A DNA stretch of 11,778 bases from Rickettsiaceae bacterium (GCA_030731565.1 JANQTT010000097.1:1-11778), one strand, 5' to 3'; positions 1 to 7,131 are shown, counted from the first letter of the stretch. A program made the numbers and translations. The notes: generated from the sequence alone by a model not told the origin.

Positions 1-1931
1 AAGCTATAGTCACCTAGGTTAAAGCGGTCTGAAATTCTTACTTTTTTACCTCTTACCCCTTTAATAATACCAGCGGCAGTTGAAAACTTAACTGTATATT
101 TATTGTCTACAAAAGACTTAAATGCCTTAAGATCCGCCTCATGTTTCAAATATTTTGTATCACCGCCCAAACCAGCAAATTCCTGAGTTCCAGAAACTAC
201 ATAACCATTTTTAGGAAGCACAACACTATCTACTCTATCGTATGTCAGCGTATGAGCAATCGATGAAGTAGTAAACTTTCCAATTTGCTCTTTGATAAAT
301 GCAGAACTCGAACCGCCTGGAGCGTTTAATTCATCCCTCTTAATTGAGTAGTCAATAGAATGTGATAAATCATCTGTTATATCATAACCTAAAGAAACCT
401 TAGCTCCAGTGGATTTAAGAGAATAGTTTTGCTCGCCGTTACCAAAGCCGCTACCCTTGCCATTTTCGCTTCTATAAAGATTTCCACCAAGCGATAAATC
501 TTTATCCATAAAATTCGGATCCGTCAACCCTGTATAGTAGTATATACTTTTTCTACCAACTTGGATGCCTGCATTGAAATATTTACCAGTACCAACGAGG
601 TTTCTTTCCAAGAAAGACACCCTACCGAACGGACCACCTGAGGTATTATACCCGAGGTCAAAACCAATATGAGCTGTAGATTTCTCTTCTACATTAATAT
701 TAACATTATACCTATCCCTTTTTTCGGTTGGCTCCATTTTAAGCGCAAACTTACCAAAATAGTCTAAGTTCCTGATATTTCTTTCTCCGCGTTCAATCTT
801 TTCTTTATTAAAAACATCACCTTCGGAAATTTGTAATTGACGTCTGATTACATGATCTTCTGTTTTTAAATTCCCTTCAATATTAATATTATTAATAAAT
901 ATTTTATCAGCCTGATCAACGACAATAACAATGTCAACCTTTCCAGTTTCTCTGTTTATATGAGTTTCTGGAGTTACGTTCACTTGTGGATAGCCTTTGC
1001 GCGCTAGATAATCTGAAATCTTTTCAGAAATTCTTTGAACCAAGCCGTTATTGTAAGTTTGTCCATCTTTATTATCAATAAACTTCAGCACTTCTTCGTC
1101 TTTAATATTTGGCAACTTATTGCGCAAAGTTATTTTGCCAAAATTATATTTTTCTCCTTCATCAATAGAGTAAATAATAGCAAATCCCTCTTTTGTAGGC
1201 AGAAGATCTGCAGTTACAGAAATAACTCTAAAATCGGCAAAACCAACAGAATTATAGAAATTACTTAACAAATGTTTATCAAACTCGATTCTATCTGGAT
1301 CAAATGTATCGTTTGTCTCAAGAAACCTGAACCATTTTGATTCTTTAGTCATTATGATTGAGCGCAATTCTGAATCTTTATAATTTTCATTGCCAACAAA
1401 AGATATATTTTTAACGCCCGTTTTTGGACCTTCATCAATATCAAAAATTACTTTTACTCTATTATTTTCTTGGTTTTCAATTTTAGAAGTTACTTTTGCT
1501 GAAAATCTTCCAGATCTTTTATAAATTTCCTTTATCTTAGCAACGTCAGTTCCAAGCTTTGCTTTCCTTAAGCTTTCACCGGGAGATGTATATATTTCTC
1601 TAGCTAACTGCTCTGTTTTTATTTTATAGTTTCCTTTAAACTCAATTTTACTAACAAAAGGAGTCTCTTTGACAGTAACGTCGAGTACACCATCGTTAAA
1701 TCTTAAATCAACATTTTCAAACAACAATGAAGAATATAAACTCTTAACGGCATTACTTTTTATTACTTGGGAAAATTTATCGCCTACGTTTAAACCTAAA
1801 TATTCTTTAATTGTAGATTTTTCTACGCGCTGATTACCTTTTATATTAATTGACTTAATTTTATCGGCTATAGCAATATTTGAAAAAATAATAGTTAATG
1901 CAAAAAACACTATTTTTATAAATCTATTCAC
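1..1931 (-). CDS. bamA: Outer membrane protein assembly factor BamA, C-terminus off the left edge
   Basis: Core Omp85 component of the BAM complex, which folds and inserts beta-barrel proteins into the outer membrane. The visible part is 643 codons with no frameshift. I translated it by hand from a GTG start at 1929-1931, preceded by AAAGAGG (1937-1943) at 5 nt. Residues 1-22 form a signal peptide ending AIA before DK. Five POTRA repeats follow at roughly 25-92, 93-170, 173-264, 265-343 and 345-422. POTRA5 has the typical IEGN start and the KIERGERNIRNLDYFGKF segment (377-394). The barrel begins near 423, with SGGPFGRVSFLERNLVGTGK typical of the family. The last visible residues, VRISDRFNLGDYS (631-643), match the conserved segment just before the barrel-lumen loop-6 motif (V/I)RG(F/Y), which falls outside the window. 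Roughly 110-150 residues are missing at the edge. The gene diverges from nusB, so it has its own promoter here. Identity is secure. Confidence 0.97.
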   Translation of the reverse strand, partial: MNRFIKIVFFALTIIFSNIAIADKIKSINIKGNQRVEKSTIKEYLGLNVGDKFSQVIKSNAVKSLYSSLLFENVDLRFNDGVLDVTVKETPFVSKIEFKGNYKIKTEQLAREIYTSPGESLRKAKLGTDVAKIKEIYKRSGRFSAKVTSKIENQENNRVKVIFDIDEGPKTGVKNISFVGNENYKDSELRSIIMTKESKWFRFLETNDTFDPDRIEFDKHLLSNFYNSVGFADFRVISVTADLLPTKEGFAIIYSIDEGEKYNFGKITLRNKLPNIKDEEVLKFIDNKDGQTYNNGLVQRISEKISDYLARKGYPQVNVTPETHINRETGKVDIVIVVDQADKIFINNINIEGNLKTEDHVIRRQLQISEGDVFNKEKIERGERNIRNLDYFGKFALKMEPTEKRDRYNVNINVEEKSTAHIGFDLGYNTSGGPFGRVSFLERNLVGTGKYFNAGIQVGRKSIYYYTGLTDPNFMDKDLSLGGNLYRSENGKGSGFGNGEQNYSLKSTGAKVSLGYDITDDLSHSIDYSIKRDELNAPGGSSSAFIKEQIGKFTTSSIAHTLTYDRVDSVVLPKNGYVVSGTQEFAGLGGDTKYLKHEADLKAFKSFVDNKYTVKFSTAAGIIKGVRGKKVRISDRFNLGDYS

Positions 1932-1970
1932 GAAAACCTCTTTAATAGATATTATTTAGGATAATTGATT

Positions 1971-1998
1971 TTTATATCATCTGCCCCAAAAATTACAA
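1971..1998 (-). promoter_or_regulatory. Candidate sigma70-type promoter of bamA
   Basis: Read on the minus strand, TTGTAA (1993-1998) and TATAAA (1971-1976) are separated by 16 nt and sit about 40 nt upstream of the GTG start. The -10 box matches five of six consensus bases and the -35 four of six. A transcript would begin near 1964 and include the ribosome-binding site at 1937-1943. The surrounding DNA is very AT-rich, so chance matches are possible. Confidence 0.45.
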
Positions 1999-2132
1999 CT
2001 AAAAAATCATTGCTGAGCTAGTATTGTAAATTAGATTGAATTAAAAACATTTTATATAAAGAAGTTCCAGCTCGACTCAAAAGCGCTTTAAAACTTATAT
2101 AAAAAATTATTTATTTACCAAAGATAATTTTT

Positions 2133-2161
2133 TTGTTAAAATCACCGAGCTAATCTTTATA
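2133..2161 (+). promoter_or_regulatory. Weak candidate promoter of the nusB-rlmE-pagL operon
   Basis: TTGTTA (2133-2138) and TTTATA (2156-2161) are spaced by 17 nt directly before nusB. The -10 box matches only three of six consensus bases. If used, transcription would start near 2168, downstream of the first ATG at 2163, and translation would begin at the in-frame ATG at 2178. The rest of the 1932-2162 intergenic region shows only a 10-nt palindrome (2080-2089), AT-rich DNA and the bamA promoter. Confidence 0.25.
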
Positions 2162-2162
2162 G

Positions 2163-2654
2163 ATGGAACGTACCTTAATGACAAAAACCCAAATTAATAC
2201 AAAATCTATTTCACGAATCGCAGCAGTACAGACGATTTATCAGTTCGAAAATGATAAAAATACTTCAGATATTGAAACGCTACTTTTAAGAATTAGAGAA
2301 TTTTATAAAGATAAAGATTTAAAAAGTGATTATGACCTTGATAAAACTAGTAAGTTAAAACTACGGCCAAGTTATAATTATCTTAATGAACTAGTCAAAT
2401 TCACTTACGAAAATCTCGAAGAAATTGACCAAATTATTGAAAAGCACTTAACAAATGAATGGAATATACAAAACCTGCCGAAACTGCTTTTTGCAACGCT
2501 CAGGGTTGCTGTATGTGAGCTTAAATATTTTCCAGAAACTCCTAGTAAAGTAATAATTAATGAATATACTGACATTGCCAGCGATATGCTAGATAGTGGT
2601 GAGATAGGGTTTGTTAATTCTCTACTAGATAAATATGCATCAGGCTGTAGGTAG
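2163..2654 (+). CDS. nusB: Transcription antitermination factor NusB
   Basis: NusB binds the boxA RNA element together with ribosomal protein S10 (NusE). It supports antitermination and correct folding during rRNA transcription. The protein has 163 residues from the first ATG, or 158 from the ATG at 2178. Both lengths fit the family's usual 130-160. The N-terminal helix [13 protein letters not shown] (17-29) matches the family's ARxxAVQxLYQ pattern. The C-terminal half carries the conserved block with [13 protein letters not shown] (108-120), [14 protein letters not shown] (126-139) and [11 protein letters not shown] (149-159). Neither start has a strong Shine-Dalgarno sequence. A weak GGAA precedes the second ATG, and M6 is where the recognisable protein begins, so 2178 may be the true start. 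It is the first gene of a plus-strand operon and ends 2 nt before rlmE, which fits joint control of rRNA synthesis and modification. Confidence 0.93.
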   Translation: MERTLMTKTQINTKSISRIAAVQTIYQFENDKNTSDIETLLLRIREFYKDKDLKSDYDLDKTSKLKLRPSYNYLNELVKFTYENLEEIDQIIEKHLTNEWNIQNLPKLLFATLRVAVCELKYFPETPSKVIINEYTDIASDMLDSGEIGFVNSLLDKYASGCR

Positions 2655-2656
2655 TT

Positions 2657-3346
2657 ATGTCTTCTTCATCCGGGTACAGAGGAAAGTTTACTGAGGTTAA
2701 AACCGCTAAAAAGAGAAAAACCTCTTCAACACGATGGCTAAAACGCCAGCTTAACGATCCATTTGTAGCAAAATCAAAACTTGACGGCTATCGCTCAAGA
2801 GCGGCATATAAACTAATCGAAATTAATAATAAGTTTCAGATCTTAAAAGCCGGAACAAACGTAGTAGATTTAGGCGCAGCACCAGGCGGGTGGAGTCAAG
2901 TAGCCGCTAAAATTATTAAATCAGATGCACAAGGAGCAAAAAATAAACTCATTGCAATAGACTTGCTTCCCATAGAAGGAATAGGCGGAGTAATATCGTT
3001 TGAAAAAGATTTTTACGAAGAAGATGCAAAAGACTTAATAATTGATTCGCTCAATGGGCAGCTTGCGGACGTTGTACTCAGTGATATGGCAGCAAATACA
3101 ACTGGCCATAGCCAGACAGATCACTTAAGGATAATGGATTTATGCGAGAGTGCTTTAATATTTGCTTTAAAAATACTAAAACCAGGTGGTCACTTTGTAG
3201 CAAAAATATTCAGAGGCGGCGCAGAAGGCGACTTACTTGAAATGGTTAAACACAATTTCAAAAAAGTTAAACACTTCAAACCAGAATCAAGTAGAAAAGA
3301 ATCTAGTGAATTTTATCTTGTAGCTCTTGAAAAAAAGGAAAAATAA
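2657..3346 (+). CDS. rlmE: 23S rRNA (uridine-2'-O-)-methyltransferase RlmE (FtsJ/RrmJ)
   Basis: SAM-dependent enzyme that methylates the 2'-hydroxyl of U2552 (E. coli numbering) in the A-loop of 23S rRNA, a late step in 50S assembly. The 229 residues cover the whole Rossmann-fold domain plus a basic N-terminal tail of about 30 residues ([16 protein letters not shown]) typical of alphaproteobacterial forms. The SAM-binding motif is [10 protein letters not shown] (71-80). The K-D-K-E catalytic tetrad is visible as K52 (in AAYKLIEI), D143 (in LSDMA), K183 (in FVAKIFRGG) and E218 (in SSEFYLVAL). The start is the ATG 2 nt after the nusB stop, with TAGGTAG lying at the end of nusB as a plausible ribosome-binding site. 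It ends 2 nt before the next gene, so translational coupling is likely. Complete and apparently active. Confidence 0.96.
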   Translation: MSSSSGYRGKFTEVKTAKKRKTSSTRWLKRQLNDPFVAKSKLDGYRSRAAYKLIEINNKFQILKAGTNVVDLGAAPGGWSQVAAKIIKSDAQGAKNKLIAIDLLPIEGIGGVISFEKDFYEEDAKDLIIDSLNGQLADVVLSDMAANTTGHSQTDHLRIMDLCESALIFALKILKPGGHFVAKIFRGGAEGDLLEMVKHNFKKVKHFKPESSRKESSEFYLVALEKKEK

Positions 3347-3348
3347 AT

Positions 3349-3855
3349 ATGAAAAACTTTATTAAAACCTCAATTCTAATTTTTACATTATTACAAAACG
3401 CATATGCGCAAGAAATAAAATTTGGAATTATGCAGCACGACTTTGATACAAAACTCGGGCATAGGTATGAAAAGGGGCAAAATATTATTATTGAATATTT
3501 ATTCGATAAAATGTCAAACTATATAAGAGCCTTCCCGCATATAGGGGCAAGCATCAATAATAAAGGATACACAAGTAACATTTATACTGGACTCACCTGG
3601 CAATTTGATCTAAAGGATTTATTAACTATGGAAGTTTCGCTTGGTGGCGGTATAAATAATGCAGAAAGATTAGAGTCGAAAAAGAAACGTGCCCTAGGTT
3701 CAAAACTTTTATTTCGTGAATCGTTCTCTATTGGTTATTTAATAGATAAAACTCATTCAATCTCTATAATGATTGATCATATCTCAAGTGCCGATATAAG
3801 AAAACCAAACCCAGGACTTACAGATATCGGAATTAGGTATGGGTTTAGATTTTAG
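3349..3855 (+). CDS. PagL-like lipid A 3-O-deacylase (acyloxyacyl hydrolase family), outer membrane
   Basis: PagL enzymes are small outer-membrane beta-barrels that remove the 3-linked acyl chain of lipid A. The 168-residue product has a signal peptide (1-20, ending AYA before QE) and alternating strands such as YIRAFPHIGASIN and LLTMEVSLGGGI. It ends in aromatic FRF, as expected of an outer-membrane barrel. The family core is recognisable: GSKLLFRESFSIGY (117-130), then MIDHISSADIRKPNPG (141-156) with His144 and Ser146 in the catalytic HxS positions and Asn154 where the oxyanion-hole Asn is expected. The third catalytic residue, Glu in Pseudomonas PagL, appears to fall on Thr158, with Asp159 next to it, so activity is not certain. 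AAGGA lies about 9 nt before the ATG. It is the last gene of the nusB operon, and its stop overlaps the convergent gene. It implies that the organism makes lipid A. Confidence 0.82.
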   Translation: MKNFIKTSILIFTLLQNAYAQEIKFGIMQHDFDTKLGHRYEKGQNIIIEYLFDKMSNYIRAFPHIGASINNKGYTSNIYTGLTWQFDLKDLLTMEVSLGGGINNAERLESKKKRALGSKLLFRESFSIGYLIDKTHSISIMIDHISSADIRKPNPGLTDIGIRYGFRF

Positions 3856-3872
3856 TACTTATAAAGTACAAA
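3852..3872. repeat. Short inverted repeat at the convergent gene junction
   Basis: GTACTT-ATA-AAGTAC (3855-3869) is a perfect 6-bp stem with a 3-nt loop, extended by TT/AA after one mismatch. It lies exactly where the pagL-like gene and the 527-codon gene meet tail to tail with a 4-nt overlap. Neither strand has a T-run after it, so it is at best a poor bidirectional terminator. Confidence 0.3.
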
Positions 3873-5435
3873 GCTCATTATATTATGGTAAATATTCATC
3901 AAATATATCTTGTTACCAACTTCCAGATCACTTATTTCCGAAATATCCAGTTCAAGTGGAGCAACTTCAGAATGATCACGCGTCTGGAATAGCAAATCCT
4001 CAATAGCGCGTTTTTGTGGAGTATTTTTGCTCTGGTATTCAGAGGCACCTTTCCATTTTTCTGCTACTAGTGCTGCAAGTTCAGAATGTATTGTTGCAAC
4101 TCCCTGCTTAGACTTACAGCCGACGCCTTCAACCTTAATTTTATATCCTTTACTGGCCAATTCATATTCATTAAGTACTTCATTTACCTGCCGTTGTGTA
4201 GCAATAGTTTGCCGCTCAATGTATGGATTATTAGTTTCAAATAAAATAATAAATTCTTTTTTATCGCCGTAGTCACCGTTAACAATATGCTCGGCAAATT
4301 TTTTTGCCGCATCACGTGCCGTACTTGCCGTAGTAGGTCTACGGTATTGTTCTGCTAATGTATCAACTATGGTAATATTCTGAGTATTATCTGAAAGATA
4401 GGTGGTAATTAAATCTTGTGACATCAAAGTCTCTGTTAATTTTCGACTTTCCCCTATAGCATAATTAGGATATACTCTACCCGGAAAATAGCCTGGAGGA
4501 CATTCTTCTACTGTATTGTATTGAAGAAATGGAGATGTATAGTTCAGTTTTATATTATATCGCGCTGCTAAACCAGACATATATTCTTTACCTTCTGTTA
4601 TACGAGCCTTCTCTTCCTCTATAGGTAAGTTAATATCCAGCTCATCCAGGTTTGCGGTTGTTTTATAGGCTTCTATTAATCTATCGCGCACCGTAGGAGC
4701 AATCCCATCAATATTAGCCCATAATGGACGCGCTCCTGCTAATGCCAAAGTTTCACCTTTTATTTTAATGTTATATTTTGATAATATATAATTGTAATCT
4801 ATAATTCGAGTCATTATACCTATACGAGAAGCTCCAGCGATCCAAGCACCATCATATTCTTGATGTTCTGGTACTTTGCGATCAATAAAGTTCAATATCT
4901 TTGCTGTCTTAAGATATGCTTCCTCGTATTCATTCATCCAATCTTTAGAAATTAATTCATTGCGTTCCTGGCCAGATTTGCGACCAAAAGCATTCTGAGA
5001 AATATAGAGAAGAAGATCTATAATATCTTGCTCATCTAATTCTGTTCCTTTTCCAAGGTTCTTGCGTAATATTTTAGCATTAAATTCATTAGGATCATTT
5101 TGATAAGCTTTAGATTTTTTTATAGCAGGATATACCTGCTTAAAAGTTAATATAGGATCTTTCATACCTAGGCCGTTAATAGCTTTCCATAAATTTTCAG
5201 GCTGGAAGTAACCCGCCATTTGAAACAGTGTTAGTAAAGCTTCTTGATGCTCTGATGCGCTAATGTATTTATCTGCTTTTTTATAACCATTAAAACCTAA
5301 CCTATCTGCAGCTACTTCAAAATTAGAATAAGTACTAGATTTTATATATTCTTGATAAACAAAATAAGAAATAGGAGCAAAAATCCCCATACTCACAACA
5401 GTAAGTATTAGTTTTCGTAAAGCAAATTTTGCCAT
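3852..5435 (-). CDS. Membrane-anchored protein of unknown function with a DUF218/YdcF-like domain
   Basis: No firm family assignment. The 527 residues begin with a short basic stretch and one hydrophobic segment (about 8-28) that looks like an uncleaved inner-membrane anchor, leaving most of the chain probably periplasmic. Residues 35-190 are mainly helical with no motif I recognise. From 194 the order of elements resembles the DUF218 (YdcF/ElyC/SanA) Rossmann-like fold: strand YDGAWIAGASR (194-204), strand GETLALAGARP (227-237), helix ITEGKEYMSGLA (279-290), the segment EQYRRPTTASTARDAA (362-377), strand FIILFETNNPYIERQ (395-409) and VEGVGC (435-440). An insertion of about 60 residues (291-355) and a C-terminal tail (460-527) are extra. 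The RRPxTAxT segment recalls hypothetical proteins I associate with Legionella, Coxiella and similar bacteria, but this is from memory. ATG start, weak ribosome-binding site, own promoter upstream. Domain call moderate, function unknown. Confidence 0.85.
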   Translation of the reverse strand: MAKFALRKLILTVVSMGIFAPISYFVYQEYIKSSTYSNFEVAADRLGFNGYKKADKYISASEHQEALLTLFQMAGYFQPENLWKAINGLGMKDPILTFKQVYPAIKKSKAYQNDPNEFNAKILRKNLGKGTELDEQDIIDLLLYISQNAFGRKSGQERNELISKDWMNEYEEAYLKTAKILNFIDRKVPEHQEYDGAWIAGASRIGIMTRIIDYNYILSKYNIKIKGETLALAGARPLWANIDGIAPTVRDRLIEAYKTTANLDELDINLPIEEEKARITEGKEYMSGLAARYNIKLNYTSPFLQYNTVEECPPGYFPGRVYPNYAIGESRKLTETLMSQDLITTYLSDNTQNITIVDTLAEQYRRPTTASTARDAAKKFAEHIVNGDYGDKKEFIILFETNNPYIERQTIATQRQVNEVLNEYELASKGYKIKVEGVGCKSKQGVATIHSELAALVAEKWKGASEYQSKNTPQKRAIEDLLFQTRDHSEVAPLELDISEISDLEVGNKIYLMNIYHNIMSFVLYKY

Positions 5436-5470
5436 ATTAATTTACTCAATTTAATTATTGTATAATTAAA

Positions 5471-5499
5471 TAAATATGCTAAAATTAACTATTTGTCAA
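5471..5499 (-). promoter_or_regulatory. Candidate sigma70 promoter for the DUF218-like gene
   Basis: On the minus strand a perfect TTGACA (5494-5499) is followed after 17 nt by TATTTA (5471-5476), about 35 nt before the ATG at 5435. The -35 box is consensus; the -10 matches only three of six bases, in very AT-rich DNA. It implies that this gene is transcribed separately from the uspA gene cluster upstream of it. The inverted repeats at 5515-5643 lie outside this transcript. Confidence 0.5.
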
Positions 5500-5514
5500 A
5501 AATGTTTTATGGGA

Positions 5515-5609
5515 CTTAAAACAGAATACATTTTGATATAACACTGAGCCCGAAATTAACCTTAAGGCCCGACTTTAATTATATTTATGCTGGCTCAATT
5601 CTGTTTAAG
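5515..5609. repeat. Nested inverted repeat in the gap between uspA and the DUF218-like gene
   Basis: Outer arms CTTAAAACAGAAT (5515-5527) and ATTCTGTTTAAG (5598-5609) are complementary apart from one bulged A. Inside them TGAGCC (5545-5550) pairs with GGCTCA (5592-5597), which is contiguous with the right outer arm. AATTAA (5554-5559) pairs with TTAATT (5575-5580). The left strand carries an extra 17 nt between the outer and middle helices. The result would be a hairpin of about 95 nt. It could be an untranslated RNA, part of a 3' end downstream of uspA, or a palindromic repeat element. No copy was noticed elsewhere in the window. No T-tract follows on either strand. Confidence 0.4.
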
Positions 5610-5643
5610 ATAAAATTGTTTATCTCTTGCCAATAAAGCAAGA
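5608..5643. repeat. Two abutting small hairpins downstream of uspA
   Basis: AGATAAA-ATTG-TTTATCT (5608-5625) is a perfect 7-bp stem with a 4-nt loop. TCTTGC-CAATAAA-GCAAGA (5625-5643) is a perfect 6-bp stem with a 7-nt loop, sharing one base with the first. They directly follow the larger nested repeat. They may belong to the 3' end of the uspA transcript, but without a U-run they are not convincing intrinsic terminators. Confidence 0.35.
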
Positions 5644-5729
5644 CTATTCCTAAAAAGTATTTGGCATTATTAATTTTTTTCTTGTAGTGCGCTTCGTCTA
5701 AAACCAAAGAAAAAATTTGAAAAAGGCGC

Positions 5730-6158
5730 CTATTCCCTAATTACCATAACAGAAATAGAGGAATGTCTTACAATTTTTGAAGCATTTGGACCAAGCATAT
5801 AATCTTTAAACTGCGGTCTAACTGCTGATAACATGATTAGGTCTGCATTAACTTTTTCGGAATAATTTATTATTTCATCATAAATTGCTCCACGGCCAAT
5901 ACTAAATTCAACTTCGACCCCTTCGGGAACATATTTTTCAATTAATTCTTCAAAAATGGTCTTATATTTCTCTTTTTGATCTCTCATCCAATTACGGGGC
6001 AGATATTCTTCAAGAACTCTCATACCAAAATCCGGCATAATATGCACCAAATAAATTTTAGAACCAAAAGCATTAACAAAATTAAGCGCTGGTGGAAAAA
6101 CAACTTTGATAGATTGTTTATCAGATAAATCAACTGGAATTACTATATTTTTAAACAT
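5730..6158 (-). CDS. Universal stress protein family (UspA-like), TRAP-transporter-associated type
   Basis: Small cytoplasmic alpha/beta nucleotide-binding-fold protein of 142 residues, the normal single-domain length. The N-terminal strand FKNIVIPVDLSDKQS (2-16) has the family's acidic residue at Asp10. The C-terminal part ADLIMLSAVRPQFKDYMLGPNASKIVRH (105-132) followed by SSISVMVIR resembles UspA proteins encoded beside TRAP transporters, such as TeaD of Halomonas TeaABC. The ATP loop of that class is GxxG followed nine residues later by G(S/T). Here the first glycines are replaced (Ser111, Arg114) and only the LGPNAS part remains, so ATP binding is doubtful. It starts 13 nt after the TAXI gene. 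The only purine-rich AAGGAGG (6176-6182) sits inside that gene's end, about 17 nt away, too far to be an ideal ribosome-binding site. Likely a cytoplasmic regulator or partner of the neighbouring transporter; that role is inference. Confidence 0.88.
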   Translation of the reverse strand: MFKNIVIPVDLSDKQSIKVVFPPALNFVNAFGSKIYLVHIMPDFGMRVLEEYLPRNWMRDQKEKYKTIFEELIEKYVPEGVEVEFSIGRGAIYDEIINYSEKVNADLIMLSAVRPQFKDYMLGPNASKIVRHSSISVMVIRE

Positions 6159-6171
6159 GATAAAGCTTTCT

Positions 6172-7116
6172 CTACGCCTCCTTATTATCTATATTTTCTG
6201 CTTGCATTGCAGGCAGAACAAAATCTTCACTAAAATCTTCTTTATTTATATCATAAAGAGCTGGATGAGATGATTTAAATCTATCAACGACTTTAGGAAA
6301 ATAATCTAAAAAATTCTGCACAATCTTTTTATCAACATGCTCCGCTGTTACCAAAATTGCATTAACCGCTATTGTATTTTGCTCTCTGGTTATGCCAGGA
6401 TATCCACCTTTAGGTAAGGTAATTTTTTTGAAACCAGGATTGCTTTTTAATAAATTATCTATTTTTTCACTATCAATTTCTAAAAAATCTGACTCGCATG
6501 CATGAGTTATAAAATTAACCAAGGCACTTGGATGTCCTGTCATTATCATTATAGCATCAATATTACCAGAACAAAATTCACGCGCGTAATCTTCATAAGG
6601 TAAATTTATGTCAGATGGAGGATTTTTAAAATCATAATATGGCTCAAGCGCTTTATATATAATAGAACTATCTGATTTAGGATATCCATTAGAAATCTTT
6701 TTATCATCTAAGTCGCTAAAAACTAAAATATTATCATCATCTTTAACAATAACAGTAAAAATTTCATTATGCAATTTAAGGACTTGATACATACTTTTAA
6801 ATGGCTTGGTAGTCGCAAAATACCCCGTGCCTTCGTAAGAATCTATGGCCAAATTTGAAAGTGTAAATGCGAAATCGATTTTGCCTCTTTGTAGGAGCCA
6901 CAAATTTTCTAAAGACCCTTTGGTTGGAACCACTTCACAAGGCATCCCGTCATTTGCTGTAGAAATATAACGACATAGTTTAAGGCCTATTGAATAATAC
7001 CCTTCCAGCAAACTGCCTGCTCCAATTTTAATCTTTTTCACTTCTTGTGCTAATACAGTTTGTGCTGTAAAAAAAACAAATAAAAATACTGAAATAAAAA
7101 GACGTATTTTCTGCAT
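6172..7116 (-). CDS. TAXI family TRAP-type solute-binding protein, periplasmic
   Basis: Extracytoplasmic solute receptor of the TAXI branch of tripartite ATP-independent periplasmic transporters. From the ATG at 7116 the product has 314 residues. A GTG at 7125 would add three, and neither start has a strong ribosome-binding site. Using the ATG numbering, the signal peptide is about 1-23 (ending VLA before QE). Mature landmarks follow the family: IGAGSLLEGYYSIGLKLCR, then the binding-site segment TKGSLENLWLLQRGKIDFAFT, the hinge-region segment FSDLDDKKISNGYPKS, AIMIMTGHPSALV and the late segment ITLPKGGYPGI. This variant keeps the MTGHPSxxV and PGF-type segments of alphaproteobacterial TAXI proteins. 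No ligand can be deduced. The usual partner is a fused DctQM permease. Here the gene follows, by 15 nt, a DAACS-type symporter, and no TRAP permease is in the window. Confidence 0.9.
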   Translation of the reverse strand: MQKIRLFISVFLFVFFTAQTVLAQEVKKIKIGAGSLLEGYYSIGLKLCRYISTANDGMPCEVVPTKGSLENLWLLQRGKIDFAFTLSNLAIDSYEGTGYFATTKPFKSMYQVLKLHNEIFTVIVKDDDNILVFSDLDDKKISNGYPKSDSSIIYKALEPYYDFKNPPSDINLPYEDYAREFCSGNIDAIMIMTGHPSALVNFITHACESDFLEIDSEKIDNLLKSNPGFKKITLPKGGYPGITREQNTIAVNAILVTAEHVDKKIVQNFLDYFPKVVDRFKSSHPALYDINKEDFSEDFVLPAMQAENIDNKEA

Positions 7117-7131
7117 AATAAACACTACTTA

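Noticed and set aside
1035-1268. 77-codon open frame on the plus strand at the left
   Set aside because: Antisense to the POTRA region of bamA, low-complexity composition, no ribosome-binding site.
1-1931. Frameshift or pseudogene in bamA because no long ATG-started frame covers it
   Set aside because: Hand translation from the GTG at 1931 to the window edge stays open and matches BamA throughout; it is simply GTG-started and cut by the window.
2015-2073. GAGCT / AGCTC pair between bamA and nusB as a hairpin
   Set aside because: Only 5 bp with a loop of about 50 nt; expected by chance.
2080-2089. AAAGCGCTTT palindrome between bamA and nusB as an operator
   Set aside because: A single 10-nt palindrome in AT-rich DNA with no second copy; it does not overlap either candidate promoter.
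4027-4272. 81-codon open frame opposite the DUF218-like gene
   Set aside because: Shadow of the longer minus-strand gene; Ser- and Leu-rich composition typical of antisense translation.
5714-5731. GGCGCC palindrome followed by T-runs at the end of uspA, as an intrinsic terminator
   Set aside because: The palindrome has no loop and overlaps the stop codon. No stem-loop immediately precedes the T-runs on the minus strand.
7117-7125. GTG start three codons upstream for the TAXI receptor
   Set aside because: Adds only VFI before a normal signal peptide and has no better ribosome-binding site than the ATG at 7116.
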